DNA from: JAGOBP01 sp964550855
Lineage (GTDB): Bacteria > Chloroflexota > Anaerolineae > Fen-1058
Assembly (NCBI GenBank): GCA_964550855.1
Contig: CAZKBQ010000011.1
Span: 1-64,000 of the forward strand
Direction: 5' to 3'
Length of the DNA: 64,000 nt
Shown: in pieces, positions 37,284 to 48,141 of the stretch
Layout: every line of letters begins with the position of its first letter
Position numbering within the stretch: the stretch's first letter is position 1
The notes under the pieces: model-generated
Seen by the model: only the letters and a program-made list of their open reading frames with translations
Told to the model about the DNA's origin: nothing
Database searches by the model: none
Made by a program: the position numbers and the translations under genes

Positions 37284-37670
37284 ATGACTCGCCTTGATCA
37301 CGTCGCTGTGCCGGTGTCTGACATGGATGCGGCGATTGCCTTTTACCGCGATAAACTCGGCCTGAAATTGTTGTCGCGTGAGATCGATCCGAAGGAACAG
37401 GAGGAGTTTGCGTTCTTTGAGATGGACGGCGGCCGGCTGGAACTGCTGAAGAGTCTGGCGCAGCCACATCGACGGCCGGATATTCTGCCGCCGTACTGTC
37501 CGCACGTGGCGCTGCGCACCGACGATATGGCCGCCACTGTCCGCATGATCGAAGAGCGGCAGTTAAGGCTCATCAAGGGGCCGTTGATCCTCGACGGGCA
37601 GGCGACATGGCTGTACGTTGCCGACCCGGACAACAACATCATCGAGTTCGTGCAGTGGCTCGATCGGTGA
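37284..37670 (+). CDS. VOC / glyoxalase-like protein
   Basis: A 128-residue single-domain protein. TRLDHVAVPVSDMDAAIAFYRDKLGLK, FFEMDGGRLELLK and DPDNNIIEFVQW are canonical, with metal ligands probably H5, E50-E52 region and E123. It resembles methylmalonyl-CoA epimerase/glyoxalase I-like proteins. It sits between the isomerase and FucU genes, so it may remove a reactive by-product of sugar breakdown; that is inference. Confidence 0.85.
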   Translation: MTRLDHVAVPVSDMDAAIAFYRDKLGLKLLSREIDPKEQEEFAFFEMDGGRLELLKSLAQPHRRPDILPPYCPHVALRTDDMAATVRMIEERQLRLIKGPLILDGQATWLYVADPDNNIIEFVQWLDR

Positions 37671-37716
37671 GAGTGTCTGGTCGGGAGAGCAGGGCGAATG
37701 TTCATACTCGCCGCAT

Positions 37717-37760
37717 TTGGCGACAGATGAAATCCGGCGGCTAAGCAAGCCGCCCTACAG
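37717..37760. repeat. Degenerate GATGAAATC mini-palindrome element
   Basis: GATGAAATC followed by CGGCGGCTAAG and the GCAAGCCGCC arm resembles the elements at 4214 and 21796 (GATTGAAATC...GGCTGA). It occupies the gap between the VOC and FucU genes. Confidence 0.4.
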
Positions 37761-37774
37761 ATCGAGGTGAAATT

Positions 37775-38191
37775 ATGCTGAAGACTCAACTGCTGCACCC
37801 TGAGATTCTGGCGGTGTTGGGCGAAGCCGGTCATGGCTCGCGCGTGCTGATCGCCGACGGCAACTATCCGTTCAGCAGCGGCGGCAACCCGGACGCCGAT
37901 CGGGTGTACCTGAACCTCGCGCCCGGCCTGGTCACCGTGACGGATGTGTTGAAGGTGCTGACCACGGCCATCCCCATCGAGGCGGCCACCGTCATGATGC
38001 CGGAAACTGGGCCGGAGCCAGCGATTTTTGAGGAGTTTCGCGCCCTGCTGCCGGGGCTGGAATTGCAGAAGGTGGGGCGGTTTGACTTCTACGATCTGGC
38101 GCGTGAAGGCGACGTGGTGCTGGTCATCGCCACCGGCGAGCAGCGCATCTACGCCAATCTGATGTTGACCATCGGCGTGGTCATGCCGTAA
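37775..38191 (+). CDS. RbsD/FucU-family sugar mutarotase
   Basis: A 138-residue protein that would interconvert anomers of a sugar to feed a kinase or isomerase. LLHPEILAVLGEAGHGSRVLIADGNYPF has the catalytic histidine and Asp-Gly-Asn of the family. The terminal RIYANLMLTIGVV contains the conserved Tyr-Ala-Asn. The gene order with isomerase 1 favours a fucose- or ribose-type pathway. Confidence 0.92.
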   Translation: MLKTQLLHPEILAVLGEAGHGSRVLIADGNYPFSSGGNPDADRVYLNLAPGLVTVTDVLKVLTTAIPIEAATVMMPETGPEPAIFEEFRALLPGLELQKVGRFDFYDLAREGDVVLVIATGEQRIYANLMLTIGVVMP

Positions 38192-38326
38192 AGCGGTGAG
38201 CGACACCGCACGGGCGGGTCGCCGGCCTGCGCCAGTCCGCCGGCGCGCAGATCGTCACAGGTTGTTCGTCGAGCAGCGCCGACTGAGTGGCGCTGCATCA
38301 CCCGGCGCTGATTGTTCAGAATATCT

Positions 38327-38358
38327 AAAAATTGCACCTTGACACCGGTGCAATTTTT
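38327..38358. promoter_or_regulatory. Inverted repeat: terminator or operator upstream of LacI 2
   Basis: AAAAATTGCACC (38327-38338) and GGTGCAATTTTT (38347-38358) are perfect 12-base arms around eight bases. In the plus direction the stem ends in five Ts, which could terminate the FucU transcript. The -35 box of the next promoter lies in its loop, so it could also be a regulator site. The rest of the gap 38192-38326 has only GC-rich imperfect palindromes. Confidence 0.6.
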
Positions 38359-38368
38359 ATACTAAACT
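38339..38368 (+). promoter_or_regulatory. Promoter of the second LacI gene
   Basis: TTGACA (38339-38344) and TAAACT (38363-38368) with an 18-base spacer. The start point would be about 38375. Confidence 0.6.
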
Positions 38369-38376
38369 GATGACAG

Positions 38377-38402
38377 CGTTGTCGTCAGCGATAACGACAA
38401 CG
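38377..38402 (+). promoter_or_regulatory. LacI-type operator 2
   Basis: Nine-base arms CGTTGTCGT and ACGACAACG flank eight bases, directly after the predicted start of transcription. This is the same promoter-operator layout as at 34399-34462. Confidence 0.7.
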
Positions 38403-38496
38403 TTGAAGTTTTTATCCTCTTATTTTTCTTATTGGCCTTCCGCCACGCTCACGTTTTTCCCCAGTGGCGGTGAACTGATCAGCGGGTGAAAATGCC

Positions 38497-39519
38497 ATGA
38501 ACGTAACATTGCGCGATGTCGCCAGGCTGGCCGGAGTCTCCACCAAGACCGTCTCGCGGGTGGTCAACAACCAGGGTGAGCTGAGCGAAGCCACCCGGCA
38601 GCGAGTCCAGGCCGCGATCGATCAGCTGGACTATCGGCCCAATATCCTGGCGCGCAGCTTGGTCAATCAACGGACCAACACGCTGGCGGTGGTGGCCTGG
38701 GGCATCGACTACTTCGGCCCGTCGCGCACCGTGCTGGGCATTGAAAAGAAATCGGATGAGCTGGGCTACTCGTTATTCCTCAACCTGATCGCGCATCCTG
38801 ACGACGCCAACATCGACCGGATTATGGGCACGCTGATTGCGCGGCGGGTGGATGGCATCATCTGGGCTGCGCCGGAAGTGGGCGATAACCGTTCGTGGCT
38901 GAACACGGCCCGATTGGACAATCTGCCGCCGATGGCCTTCCTGAGCATGGAGGCCCGCCCCGGCCTGCTGTCAGTCTCGATCGACAACCGGCACGGTGCG
39001 ATTCAGGCCACCCGCCACCTGATCGATGTTGGTCGCCGCCGCATCGGCTTGATCACCGGGCCGCTGAGCTGGTGGGAGGCACGCGAGCGACAGCGGGGCT
39101 GGCAGGAGGCCCTGTTGCAGGCCGGCCTGGATCCGACGGCCGTGCCGGTAGTCGAAGCGGACTGGTCGGCGGAGAGCGGCGCGCGCGCGATGCAAACGCT
39201 GCTGGAGCGCGCTCCCGATGTGGATGCAGTGTTTGCGTGCAGCGATCAGATCGCGTTAGGGGCGCTGGGCGTCGCCCATCGAACCGGGCGGCGCGTGCCC
39301 GATGATCTGGCAATTGCGGGGTTTGACAACATCCCCGAATCGGCTTTTTTCTGGCCGCCGCTGACCACGGTCTATCAGCAGTTGATCGATGTAGGCTGCC
39401 TGGCCGTGCAGCACCTGCATCAATGGATTGAGGCCAATCGGAAAGGCGAAACGGCTTCGCTGGAGAATGTGAGCCTGACGCCCGAACTGATCGTCCGTGA
39501 AAGTTCGGCGCCACACTGA
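38497..39519 (+). CDS. LacI-family transcriptional regulator 2
   Basis: A 340-residue repressor. The DNA-binding part is VTLRDVARLAGVSTKTVSRVVNNQ with hinge YRPNILARSLVN. The sensor domain has DGIIWAAPEV, LISVDN-like SVSIDNRHGAIQATRHLID and AGFDNIPESAFFWPPLTTV. It is followed by a binding protein, an ATPase and a permease, which it probably controls. It differs clearly from regulators 1 and 3 in the recognition helix (STKTVS instead of APITVS), in line with its different operator. Confidence 0.95.
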   Translation: MNVTLRDVARLAGVSTKTVSRVVNNQGELSEATRQRVQAAIDQLDYRPNILARSLVNQRTNTLAVVAWGIDYFGPSRTVLGIEKKSDELGYSLFLNLIAHPDDANIDRIMGTLIARRVDGIIWAAPEVGDNRSWLNTARLDNLPPMAFLSMEARPGLLSVSIDNRHGAIQATRHLIDVGRRRIGLITGPLSWWEARERQRGWQEALLQAGLDPTAVPVVEADWSAESGARAMQTLLERAPDVDAVFACSDQIALGALGVAHRTGRRVPDDLAIAGFDNIPESAFFWPPLTTVYQQLIDVGCLAVQHLHQWIEANRKGETASLENVSLTPELIVRESSAPH

Positions 39520-39656
39520 GCCAATGAACCACCTACAAGGAAAGGAGATGTCGCGCCCAGGATTCGTTCATCGCCCGTTGCCTGCAACAGTGAACAGATC
39601 GCCATTCGTCGTCAAACACCTGGTCCCAATTTCTCAACCCTGTTAAGGAGGCTGCA

Positions 39657-40700
39657 ATGCGAACTCTGCGAGTCGTTAGTGTTGTCCTCGTCTTAGCCAC
39701 AATCCTGGCAGCCTGTACTACCCCGGCTGCCACGCCCGCGCCGGCAGCTCAAGCGCCGGCGGCACAGGCCCCGGCAGGCGCGAGCAGCAATTGGTGCTCC
39801 AACGTCAAGATTGTGTTCTTCCCGGGCGGCCCCGAAGGCGGTCCCTTTGCCGTGAACGTTTACAACGGCGCCGTGCAAGCGGCACATGACACCGGCGCTC
39901 AAGTGAACTACGTGTGGTCGGGTTGGGATCCGCAAAAGATGATTCAGCAGTTCAATGAGGCGGTCGCCACCAAGCCGGATGGTATCGCCGTCATGGGACA
40001 TCCCGGCGATGAGGCGTTTGATTCCCTGATCGACGATGCCGAGTCAAAGGGCATCCTGGTCACCAGCCAGAACACCGAACTGCCCAAGGCCCAGGCGAAG
40101 TATCAGGCGAAGGGCTTTGGTTATGTCGGTGCGACGAACTACGATGCCGGACATGCGCTGGGGGCGGAAGCCGTCAAGCGCTTTGGCCTCAAAGCGGGCG
40201 ATCGCGCCATGGTGTGGGGTCTGCTGTCGCAGCCCACACGCGGTGAGCGCACCAAGGGCGTGATCGATGCGTTGAAGGAAGCCGGCATGGAAGTGGATTA
40301 CCTGGAGATTGATCAGGCGACGAACTCCGATCCTACGGCCGGTGTGGCGACCTTTACCGGCTACGTGTCTGCCCACCCTGATGTCAAGCTCATCGTTACC
40401 GATCACGGCGCGGTGACGGGCACGACCGAGACTTACCTCAAGGCTGCCGGCAAGAATCCGGGTGACATCAAGATGGCGGGCTTCGATCTCTCGGCCCCCA
40501 CCGTGGCGGGGATCCAGGGCGGATGGATCAGCCTGGTCATCGACCAGCAAGAGTGGCTGCAAGGCTACCTGCCCATCCTGCAGCTCTGTCTGTCCAAAGT
40601 GTACGGCTTCTCCGGTTTGAACATCAACACCGGCGCGGGCTTTGTGGATAAGAGCAACGTCGATTTCATCGCGCCGCTGGCCGCGAAGAACATCCGCTGA
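39657..40700 (+). CDS. Sugar ABC transporter substrate-binding lipoprotein
   Basis: A 347-residue Peripla_BP_4-type protein. The lipobox ILAAC gives Cys20, followed by an Ala/Pro linker. The binding fold shows KIVFFPGGPEGGPFAVNVYNGAVQAAHDTG, DGIAVMGHPGDEAFDSLIDDAESKGI and ITDHGAVTGTTETYLKAAG. Perfect AAGGAGG before the ATG fits the need for excess binding protein. It works with the ATPase and permease downstream. Confidence 0.92.
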   Translation: MRTLRVVSVVLVLATILAACTTPAATPAPAAQAPAAQAPAGASSNWCSNVKIVFFPGGPEGGPFAVNVYNGAVQAAHDTGAQVNYVWSGWDPQKMIQQFNEAVATKPDGIAVMGHPGDEAFDSLIDDAESKGILVTSQNTELPKAQAKYQAKGFGYVGATNYDAGHALGAEAVKRFGLKAGDRAMVWGLLSQPTRGERTKGVIDALKEAGMEVDYLEIDQATNSDPTAGVATFTGYVSAHPDVKLIVTDHGAVTGTTETYLKAAGKNPGDIKMAGFDLSAPTVAGIQGGWISLVIDQQEWLQGYLPILQLCLSKVYGFSGLNINTGAGFVDKSNVDFIAPLAAKNIR

Positions 40701-40830
40701 TCGGCGGGCAGGTGAAGGCGCGCCACTGCTGGTTGTGGCGCCCTTCGCAAGGACGATTCTCACCCTGACTCTGCGAGGCTGCGCCGACGGCCCGGCCTCG
40801 CAGAGTGAGCCTGAGCCAGGAGGCGGATGA

Positions 40831-41607
40831 GTGAACGACTTACTGCAGCTGAAAAATATCGCCAAGACTTTTGGTGAAGTGGCCGCCGTCCACGACGTCA
40901 ACCTGACGATCGGGGACAACGAGATCGTCGGTCTGCTGGGTGACAACGGGGCCGGCAAATCCACGCTGGTCAAGATTATCACGGGTTACCATCAGCCTGA
41001 TCCGGGCGGCGAGATTTACTGGCGCGGTCAGAAGGTTGAACATCTCTCGGTTCCCCGGGCGCGCGAGCTTGGCATTGAGGTGGTCTATCAGGAACGCGCC
41101 CTGGCCGATCAACAGGCGCTGTGGCGCAACATCTTCATGGGGCGCGAATTGACGAATCGGTGGGGGCGGCTGCAGATCAAGAAGATGCGCAGCGAGACCC
41201 AGCTGCTCATGAGCACCGCCATGGGGTTTACCTCGGCGGCCGTGACGCCCGATTCGGTCGTGGGGACGTTTTCCGGTGGCGAGCGGCAGGGCGTGGCGAT
41301 TACACGCGCGCTCTATTTCAAGGCCGAACTCATCATCCTGGACGAACCGACGATGGGCCTCTCGCTGTCGGAGACCCGGAAGTGCCTGGATTTTGTGGCC
41401 AGTATCAAGGCGTCGGGCAAATCGGCCATCTTCATCGATCACAACATCTTCCACGTATATCCCGTGGTCGATCGGATTGTGGTGCTCGATCGGGGCACGA
41501 TTGCCGGCCAGTATCTGAAGAATGAAGTCTCCTTTGACGAGTTGATTGACCATCTCAATCGGGTGGCGCAGACCGGCAGTCTGGATGGCAATCATCAAGC
41601 GGCCTAG
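40831..41607 (+). CDS. Sugar ABC transporter ATP-binding protein, single domain
   Basis: A 258-residue single-NBD protein (other ribose-type ATPases in this window have two). Walker A is GDNGAGKST, the signature is FSGGERQGVAI and Walker B is LIILDEPTMGLSLSE. It resembles FrcA-like ATPases. GTG start with GGAGG upstream; an out-of-frame ATG lies next to it. Confidence 0.9.
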   Translation: MNDLLQLKNIAKTFGEVAAVHDVNLTIGDNEIVGLLGDNGAGKSTLVKIITGYHQPDPGGEIYWRGQKVEHLSVPRARELGIEVVYQERALADQQALWRNIFMGRELTNRWGRLQIKKMRSETQLLMSTAMGFTSAAVTPDSVVGTFSGGERQGVAITRALYFKAELIILDEPTMGLSLSETRKCLDFVASIKASGKSAIFIDHNIFHVYPVVDRIVVLDRGTIAGQYLKNEVSFDELIDHLNRVAQTGSLDGNHQAA

Positions 41608-41628
41608 CCGGGCATGGAGAAAAGCCTC

Positions 41629-42642
41629 ATGAATACCACTGTCGAAGCACGGCCTGTCTCGCGCACGGCCCAGCGCAGTAGCCTCTCCAACTTGCTGCGC
41701 CGGAACTCAATCCAGATTGCGATCGTGCTCGTGGCCCTGTTGATCTGGGCGTTCTTTACCTGGCGCGCGCCCGGCACGTTTCTGGCCTACGATATTTACA
41801 ACTCGTTCATGACGACCACGCCGTTCTTCGGGATCGTGGCCATTCCTCTGACGCTGGTGGTGATTGCCAAGGAGATCGATCTGTCCTTCCCGTCAATCAT
41901 GGCCTGGGGGATGACGGCTTTTGATGTCGTCTTTGTGGCGACGGGCAGTGTGGAGCTGGGCTTCATCGCCTGTCTGCTGGCGGGTCTGCTGGCGGGCTGG
42001 CTGAACGGCTTTATCGTCGTCCGCTTCGGCGTGCCGTCGCTGGTGGCGACCATCGGGACGCAGTTCTTCTGGCGGGGCGTGGTGCTGACGGTGACGAACG
42101 GGCAGGGCCTGGGGATGGTGGCTGTTCAAAATTCATTTCTTTATCCGCTGCTGGTCGGCCGACTCTTTGGGGTGATCCCGATGCAATTCGTCTGGATGAT
42201 CGCCATCGCCATTGTCACGTGGTTCTTTCTGAATCGTCACCGGTTCGGAGCGCACGTCTATCTGACGGGGGACAATGTCGATAGCGCCCGATTGATGGGC
42301 GTCAATGTCAACCGCACCAAGATTCTGGCCTTCACGCTGGTGGGGTTGGTGGCGGCCTTTGCCGGCTTCGTCGTCAGTACGCAATTGCTGTTCTTCTGGC
42401 CGACGCTGGGCGACGGTTATCTGCTGAGCACGTTGGCTTCCGTCTTTCTGGGCGGCACGTCCGTCTTTGGCGGCACCGGCACGATTTTTGGCACGTTTGT
42501 GGCGTCCTACATCATCGCCTTTATCAATCCGGGCATCGTCGCGGCCGGTTGGACGGCCTACCTGACGCAGTTGATCTACGGCCTCATCATCGTCATCTCG
42601 ATCTCGGTGCAGGCGGTGGTGCGCCGCCGTTTCTCTTCGTAG
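41629..42642 (+). CDS. Sugar ABC transporter permease (RbsC-like)
   Basis: A 337-residue BPD_transp_2 permease with about eight to ten helices. Typical segments are IPLTLVVIAKEIDLSFPSIMAWG, RFGVPSLVATIGTQFFWRG and the loop NVDSARLMGVNVNRTKI, which contacts the ATPase, followed by STLASVFLGGTSVFGGTGTI. Start chosen at 41629 because GGAG lies at the right distance. Confidence 0.93.
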   Translation: MNTTVEARPVSRTAQRSSLSNLLRRNSIQIAIVLVALLIWAFFTWRAPGTFLAYDIYNSFMTTTPFFGIVAIPLTLVVIAKEIDLSFPSIMAWGMTAFDVVFVATGSVELGFIACLLAGLLAGWLNGFIVVRFGVPSLVATIGTQFFWRGVVLTVTNGQGLGMVAVQNSFLYPLLVGRLFGVIPMQFVWMIAIAIVTWFFLNRHRFGAHVYLTGDNVDSARLMGVNVNRTKILAFTLVGLVAAFAGFVVSTQLLFFWPTLGDGYLLSTLASVFLGGTSVFGGTGTIFGTFVASYIIAFINPGIVAAGWTAYLTQLIYGLIIVISISVQAVVRRRFSS

Positions 42643-42769
42643 GCAAACTGCCTCAGGCAGCGCGAGCGCGCGGGAACGGCGTTGAATCATCGGGCAGCCG
42701 CTCCGCGCGGGAACACGCATCAGTAGTTGTGAACATTGCCCTGAATTTGCGGAAGGAGGAAGAAGCGGT

Positions 42770-43753
42770 ATGCAATATCGAGAACTGGGCCGCACCGGCT
42801 GGAAGGTCTCGACGGTGAGTTTTGGCGCGTGGGCCATTGGCAACGCCTGGGGCGCGGTGGACGATGACGAGTCATTAAATGCGCTGCGCCGCGCCGTCGA
42901 TCTGGGCGTGAACTTCTTCGACACGGCTGATGTCTATGGCGACGGCCACAGCGAGCGCTTGCTGGCGCAGTTGAAGCGCGAACGCCAAGAAGACATCGTC
43001 ATCGCCACCAAGGCCGGTCGGCGGTTGAACCCGCACGTGGCGAGCGGCTACAATCGAGCGAACCTCACCGCCTTCATCGAACGCAGTTTGAAAAACCTCG
43101 AAACCGACTGCCTCGATCTGGTGCAGCTGCACTGTCCGCCCACCGAAGTGTATTACATGCCGGAAACGTTCGGCGTGTTGGATGACCTCGTTGCGCAGGG
43201 CAAAATCCGCTATTACGGCGTCAGCGTCGAAAAAGTGGAAGAGGCGCTGAAGGCGATTGAATATCCGAGTGTGCAGTCGGTGCAGATCATCTACAACATC
43301 TTTCGCCAGCGCCCCGCCGAGGTGTTCTTCCCGCGCGCGCAGCAGTTGAAAGTCGGTATCTTGGCGCGGCTGCCGCTGTCGTCGGGGATGCTGACGGGCA
43401 AACTGACCCGATCGAGTACGTTTGCCGCCGATGATCACCGCCAGTTCAATCGACATGGCGAATCGTTTGATCGCGGCGAGACCTTCTCCGGCGTCGATTA
43501 CGAGCTGGGCCTTGACGTGGTGGAAGAGTTGCGACCGCTGGTACCGCCGGGCTGGACCATGGCCGAATTTGCGCTGCGCTGGATTTTGATGGCCGACGCG
43601 GTGACGTGCACGATTCCCGGCGCCAAACGCCCGTCGCAAGTGGAAGACAATTGTCGCGCGGCCGATCTGCCGCCGCTCGAGGCGGAGACGCTGGCGAAAG
43701 TCCGCGCGATTTACGAACGTCGCCTCAAGCCGCACGTGCATCACTACTGGTAA
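42770..43753 (+). CDS. Aldo/keto reductase
   Basis: A 327-residue enzyme of the group containing L-fucose/galactose-type dehydrogenases. The tetrad is D51/Y56 (NFFDTADVYGDG), K84 region (DIVIATKAG) and H122 region (DLVQLHCPP). The C-terminal TCTIPGAKRPSQVEDN is the cofactor-binding end. It is in the same direction as isomerase 2 and probably belongs to the sugar pathway. AGGAGG precedes the ATG. Confidence 0.9.
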   Translation: MQYRELGRTGWKVSTVSFGAWAIGNAWGAVDDDESLNALRRAVDLGVNFFDTADVYGDGHSERLLAQLKRERQEDIVIATKAGRRLNPHVASGYNRANLTAFIERSLKNLETDCLDLVQLHCPPTEVYYMPETFGVLDDLVAQGKIRYYGVSVEKVEEALKAIEYPSVQSVQIIYNIFRQRPAEVFFPRAQQLKVGILARLPLSSGMLTGKLTRSSTFAADDHRQFNRHGESFDRGETFSGVDYELGLDVVEELRPLVPPGWTMAEFALRWILMADAVTCTIPGAKRPSQVEDNCRAADLPPLEAETLAKVRAIYERRLKPHVHHYW

Positions 43754-43815
43754 GTGAGCCCGTCGGCTTTTCCCTGTCACCCTTCAACTTTCACTTCATA
43801 CGAAAGGATTTGATC

Positions 43816-45249
43816 ATGAGCAAGCCCACGCTGGGAGTCATCGTCGGTAATCGCGGTTTCTTTCCAGATCATCTGGCGGATTCCGGCCGCAAGACGATCT
43901 TGAGAGTGTTGGCGGAGGAAGACATCAACGCCGTGTGCCTGACGCCGGAGGATACGCCGTTCGGCAGCATCGAAAGCCTGTCGGACGCGCACAAGTGCGC
44001 CGATCTGTTCAAGGCGCACGCCGGCGAAATTGACGGCGTGCTGGTGACGCTGCCCAACTTTGGCGACGAGCGCGCCATCGCCAATGCACTGCGCTGGGCG
44101 GGGTTGAATGTGCCGGTGCTGGTGCAGGCCTTCCCGGATGACGCGACCCGGATGACCATCGCCGATCGGCGCGATTCATTCTGCGGCAAGATGTCGGCCT
44201 GCAACAACCTGAAGCAGTACGGCATCAAGTTCACGCTGACCACGCGGCACACGGTCGATCCGGACAGCGAGAGTTTTCGCGCCGATCTGCGCCGCTTCGT
44301 CGGCACCTGCCGCGTGGCGCGGGGGCTGAAGAATGCGCGCATGGGCGCCATTGGCGCGCGGCCGGCGGCATTCAACACGGTGCGCTACAGCGAAAAATTG
44401 CTGGAATTGTCGGGGATTTCGATCGAGACGCTGGACCTGTCGGAAGTGTTTGGCCGCGCGGCGCGCATCAAAGCCGACGACGCCAAACTCAAGGCCAAGC
44501 TCGACGAAGTGACCGCCTACGTGCCGGTGCGGAACACGCCGAGCGAGTCGCTGGCCCGCATCGGCAAACTCGCCGTCGTCATCGAAGACTGGATGGCCGA
44601 GAAGGAACTGGTGGCCAGCGCGGTGCAGTGCTGGACCTCGATGGAAGAGTTTTACGGCGTGGTGCCCTGCACGCTGATGAGCATGATGAGCAACAAACTG
44701 ATGCCCTCAGCCTGCGAGACGGACATCGCGGGCGTGGTGGGCATGTACGCCATGGTGCTGGCGTCGGGTCAGCCCAGCGCCATCGTGGACTGGAACAACA
44801 ACTACGGCGAAGACCCCGACAAAGGCGTGATCTTCCACTGCTCGAATCTGCCCAAGGACATCTTTGTGGATGACCCGATTGCGCCGGATGACATCCCGGT
44901 GATGGATTATCAGGCCATCATTGCCGGCACCGTTGGCCGTGACAACACTTACGGCACGGTGGTGGGCCGCGTGAAGGCCGCGCCCTTCACATACCTGCGC
45001 GTCTCGACCGACGAGTTCAAGGGCAAGATCAACGCTTACGTGGGGCAGGGTGAATTGACCAACGATCCGCTGAAGACCTTCGGCGGTTACGGCGTGGTGA
45101 AGGTGCCGAACCTGCAGAAGCTGCTGGCCTACATCTGCGAGAACGGCTTTGAGCATCACGTGGCTGTCAACCTCTCGCAGACGGCCGATGCGGTGTATGA
45201 GGCGTTGAGCAAGTACCTGGGCTGGGACGTTTACTATCACAGGGGCTAA
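43816..45249 (+). CDS. L-fucose/L-arabinose isomerase-family protein 2
   Basis: A 477-residue metal-dependent isomerase-fold protein. PTLGVIVGNRGFFPDHLADSGRK starts the first domain. SMMSNKLMPSACETDIAGVVGM holds the probable metal-binding Glu, AIVDWNNNYGED the Asp, and VIFHCSN the His, consistent with FucI/AraA-type chemistry on aldoses. It is only distantly like isomerase 1. Start at 43816 (AAAGGA upstream); upstream codons in frame overlap the reductase gene and are not likely used. Confidence 0.82.
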   Translation: MSKPTLGVIVGNRGFFPDHLADSGRKTILRVLAEEDINAVCLTPEDTPFGSIESLSDAHKCADLFKAHAGEIDGVLVTLPNFGDERAIANALRWAGLNVPVLVQAFPDDATRMTIADRRDSFCGKMSACNNLKQYGIKFTLTTRHTVDPDSESFRADLRRFVGTCRVARGLKNARMGAIGARPAAFNTVRYSEKLLELSGISIETLDLSEVFGRAARIKADDAKLKAKLDEVTAYVPVRNTPSESLARIGKLAVVIEDWMAEKELVASAVQCWTSMEEFYGVVPCTLMSMMSNKLMPSACETDIAGVVGMYAMVLASGQPSAIVDWNNNYGEDPDKGVIFHCSNLPKDIFVDDPIAPDDIPVMDYQAIIAGTVGRDNTYGTVVGRVKAAPFTYLRVSTDEFKGKINAYVGQGELTNDPLKTFGGYGVVKVPNLQKLLAYICENGFEHHVAVNLSQTADAVYEALSKYLGWDVYYHRG

Positions 45250-45301
45250 AGCGCCGGGTACGGATTTTGCCGATGAGACGGCGAGGGTCTGTGAGTCGAA
45301 G

Positions 45302-45357
45302 CGTGAAACGAGAAGCGTAAAACGTAAAACGTGAAGCGTAAAACGTAAAACGTGATG
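45302..45357. repeat. Heptad repeat (CGTAAAA class)
   Basis: Eight units of seven bases (CGTGAAA, CGAGAAG, CGTAAAA, CGTAAAA, CGTGAAG, CGTAAAA, CGTAAAA, CGTGATG). It ends just before the ribosome site of the M24 peptidase gene. Confidence 0.8.
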
Positions 45358-45366
45358 AGGAGTGCT

Positions 45367-46458
45367 GTGACTGAATTTGATCTGAAACTCGATCGCATCA
45401 AAGAGTTGCTGGCGAGGTATGGGGTCAATGCCATGTTGTTGCAGCGGAGCAGCAGCTTCGCGTGGGCGACGTGTGGCGGCGCGTCGTACATCAACACTGC
45501 GACGGATTATGGCGTTGGCTCGTTGTTGATCACGCCGGCGGGGCGTTATCTGATTACGAACAACATCGAGGCGCCGCGCTTTGAACAGGAAGAACACCTG
45601 GCCGCCCAGGGCTGGGAGTTTCAAATCGCGCCGTGGTATGAGATGAACGGCACGATCGCGAAGTTGACGCGCGGTCTCAAACTGGCCGCCGATAGCGCCT
45701 TCCCCGGCGCGATCGATCTCTCTCGCGACGTGTCACATCTGCGCGCCGATCTCACGCCCGAAGAAGGCGAACGCTTCCGTGAAATCAGCCGACTGTGCGC
45801 CGGCGCAATGGACGCCGCCATTCGCGCGGTGCAACCGGGAATGACGGAGTACGAGATTGCCGCCGTGCTCAATCGGGAGACGCAGGCCCGCGGCGTGCTG
45901 CCGACGGTGTGCCTCATCGCCACCGATGCGCGCATCTTCAACTATCGTCATCCGCTGCCCACCGATAAGAAGATGGACAAGTATGCCATGCTGGTGCTGT
46001 GCGGACGCAAGTTTGGTCTGGTGTGTTCGCTGACGCGGCTGGTGCACTTTGGCCCGCTGCCGGCCGAGGTGCGCCGCAAGATGGAGGCCATCGCGCAGAT
46101 CGACGCCACGTTCATCACGGCCACGCGGCCGGGCACGACCATCGGCGAAGTGTTCCGGCAGGCGACGGATGCCTATGCGGCGGTTGGCTTCCCGACCGAA
46201 TGGCAGCTGCATCATCAGGGCGGCCCGGCCGCGTATGAACCGCGCGAATGGATCGCCACGCCGACTTCGACCGAGGCCGTGACAATCGGGCAAGTCTATG
46301 CGTGGAATCCGTCGATCACGGGCGCGAAGTCTGAGGACACGATTTTGATCGGGGCGAACGGCAATGAGATTCTGACTGAAATCCCCGATTGGCCTACGCT
46401 GCCGATCGAGATCAACGGGCAGACGATCCGGCGACCGGCGATATTGGAAATCATTTAG
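45367..46458 (+). CDS. M24-family metallopeptidase-like protein (Xaa-Pro aminopeptidase/creatinase fold)
   Basis: A 363-residue protein with a creatinase N-domain (about 1-120, MLLQRSSSFAWATCGGASYINTATDYGVG) and a pita-bread domain. Of the usual five metal ligands, several are replaced: where Asp-Asp-His are expected it has TDARIFNYRHP and LVCSLTRLVHFG, and no GHGIG motif is present. It may therefore be a non-metal member with a new role in the sugar cluster. GTG at 45367 is chosen because GAGGAG lies upstream. Confidence 0.8.
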   Translation: MTEFDLKLDRIKELLARYGVNAMLLQRSSSFAWATCGGASYINTATDYGVGSLLITPAGRYLITNNIEAPRFEQEEHLAAQGWEFQIAPWYEMNGTIAKLTRGLKLAADSAFPGAIDLSRDVSHLRADLTPEEGERFREISRLCAGAMDAAIRAVQPGMTEYEIAAVLNRETQARGVLPTVCLIATDARIFNYRHPLPTDKKMDKYAMLVLCGRKFGLVCSLTRLVHFGPLPAEVRRKMEAIAQIDATFITATRPGTTIGEVFRQATDAYAAVGFPTEWQLHHQGGPAAYEPREWIATPTSTEAVTIGQVYAWNPSITGAKSEDTILIGANGNEILTEIPDWPTLPIEINGQTIRRPAILEII

Positions 46459-46542
46459 CCTGTCACTGCGAAGGTGCGCAGCACCCGGCGCTCTCTCGCA
46501 ATGACGTTTGACTCAGCCACCCATCCCTCACAGGAGACGAAC

Positions 46543-48140
<1,598 letters not shown>

Positions 48141-48141
<1 letters not shown>

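Noticed and set aside
35916..37505. 529-codon minus-strand frame opposite isomerase 1
   Set aside because: Shadow frame; the plus-strand protein has clear family motifs and a good ribosome site.
43606..43815. Longer start for isomerase 2
   Set aside because: The extra codons overlap the aldo/keto reductase end and are unlike the family; the ATG at 43816 has a suitable upstream site.
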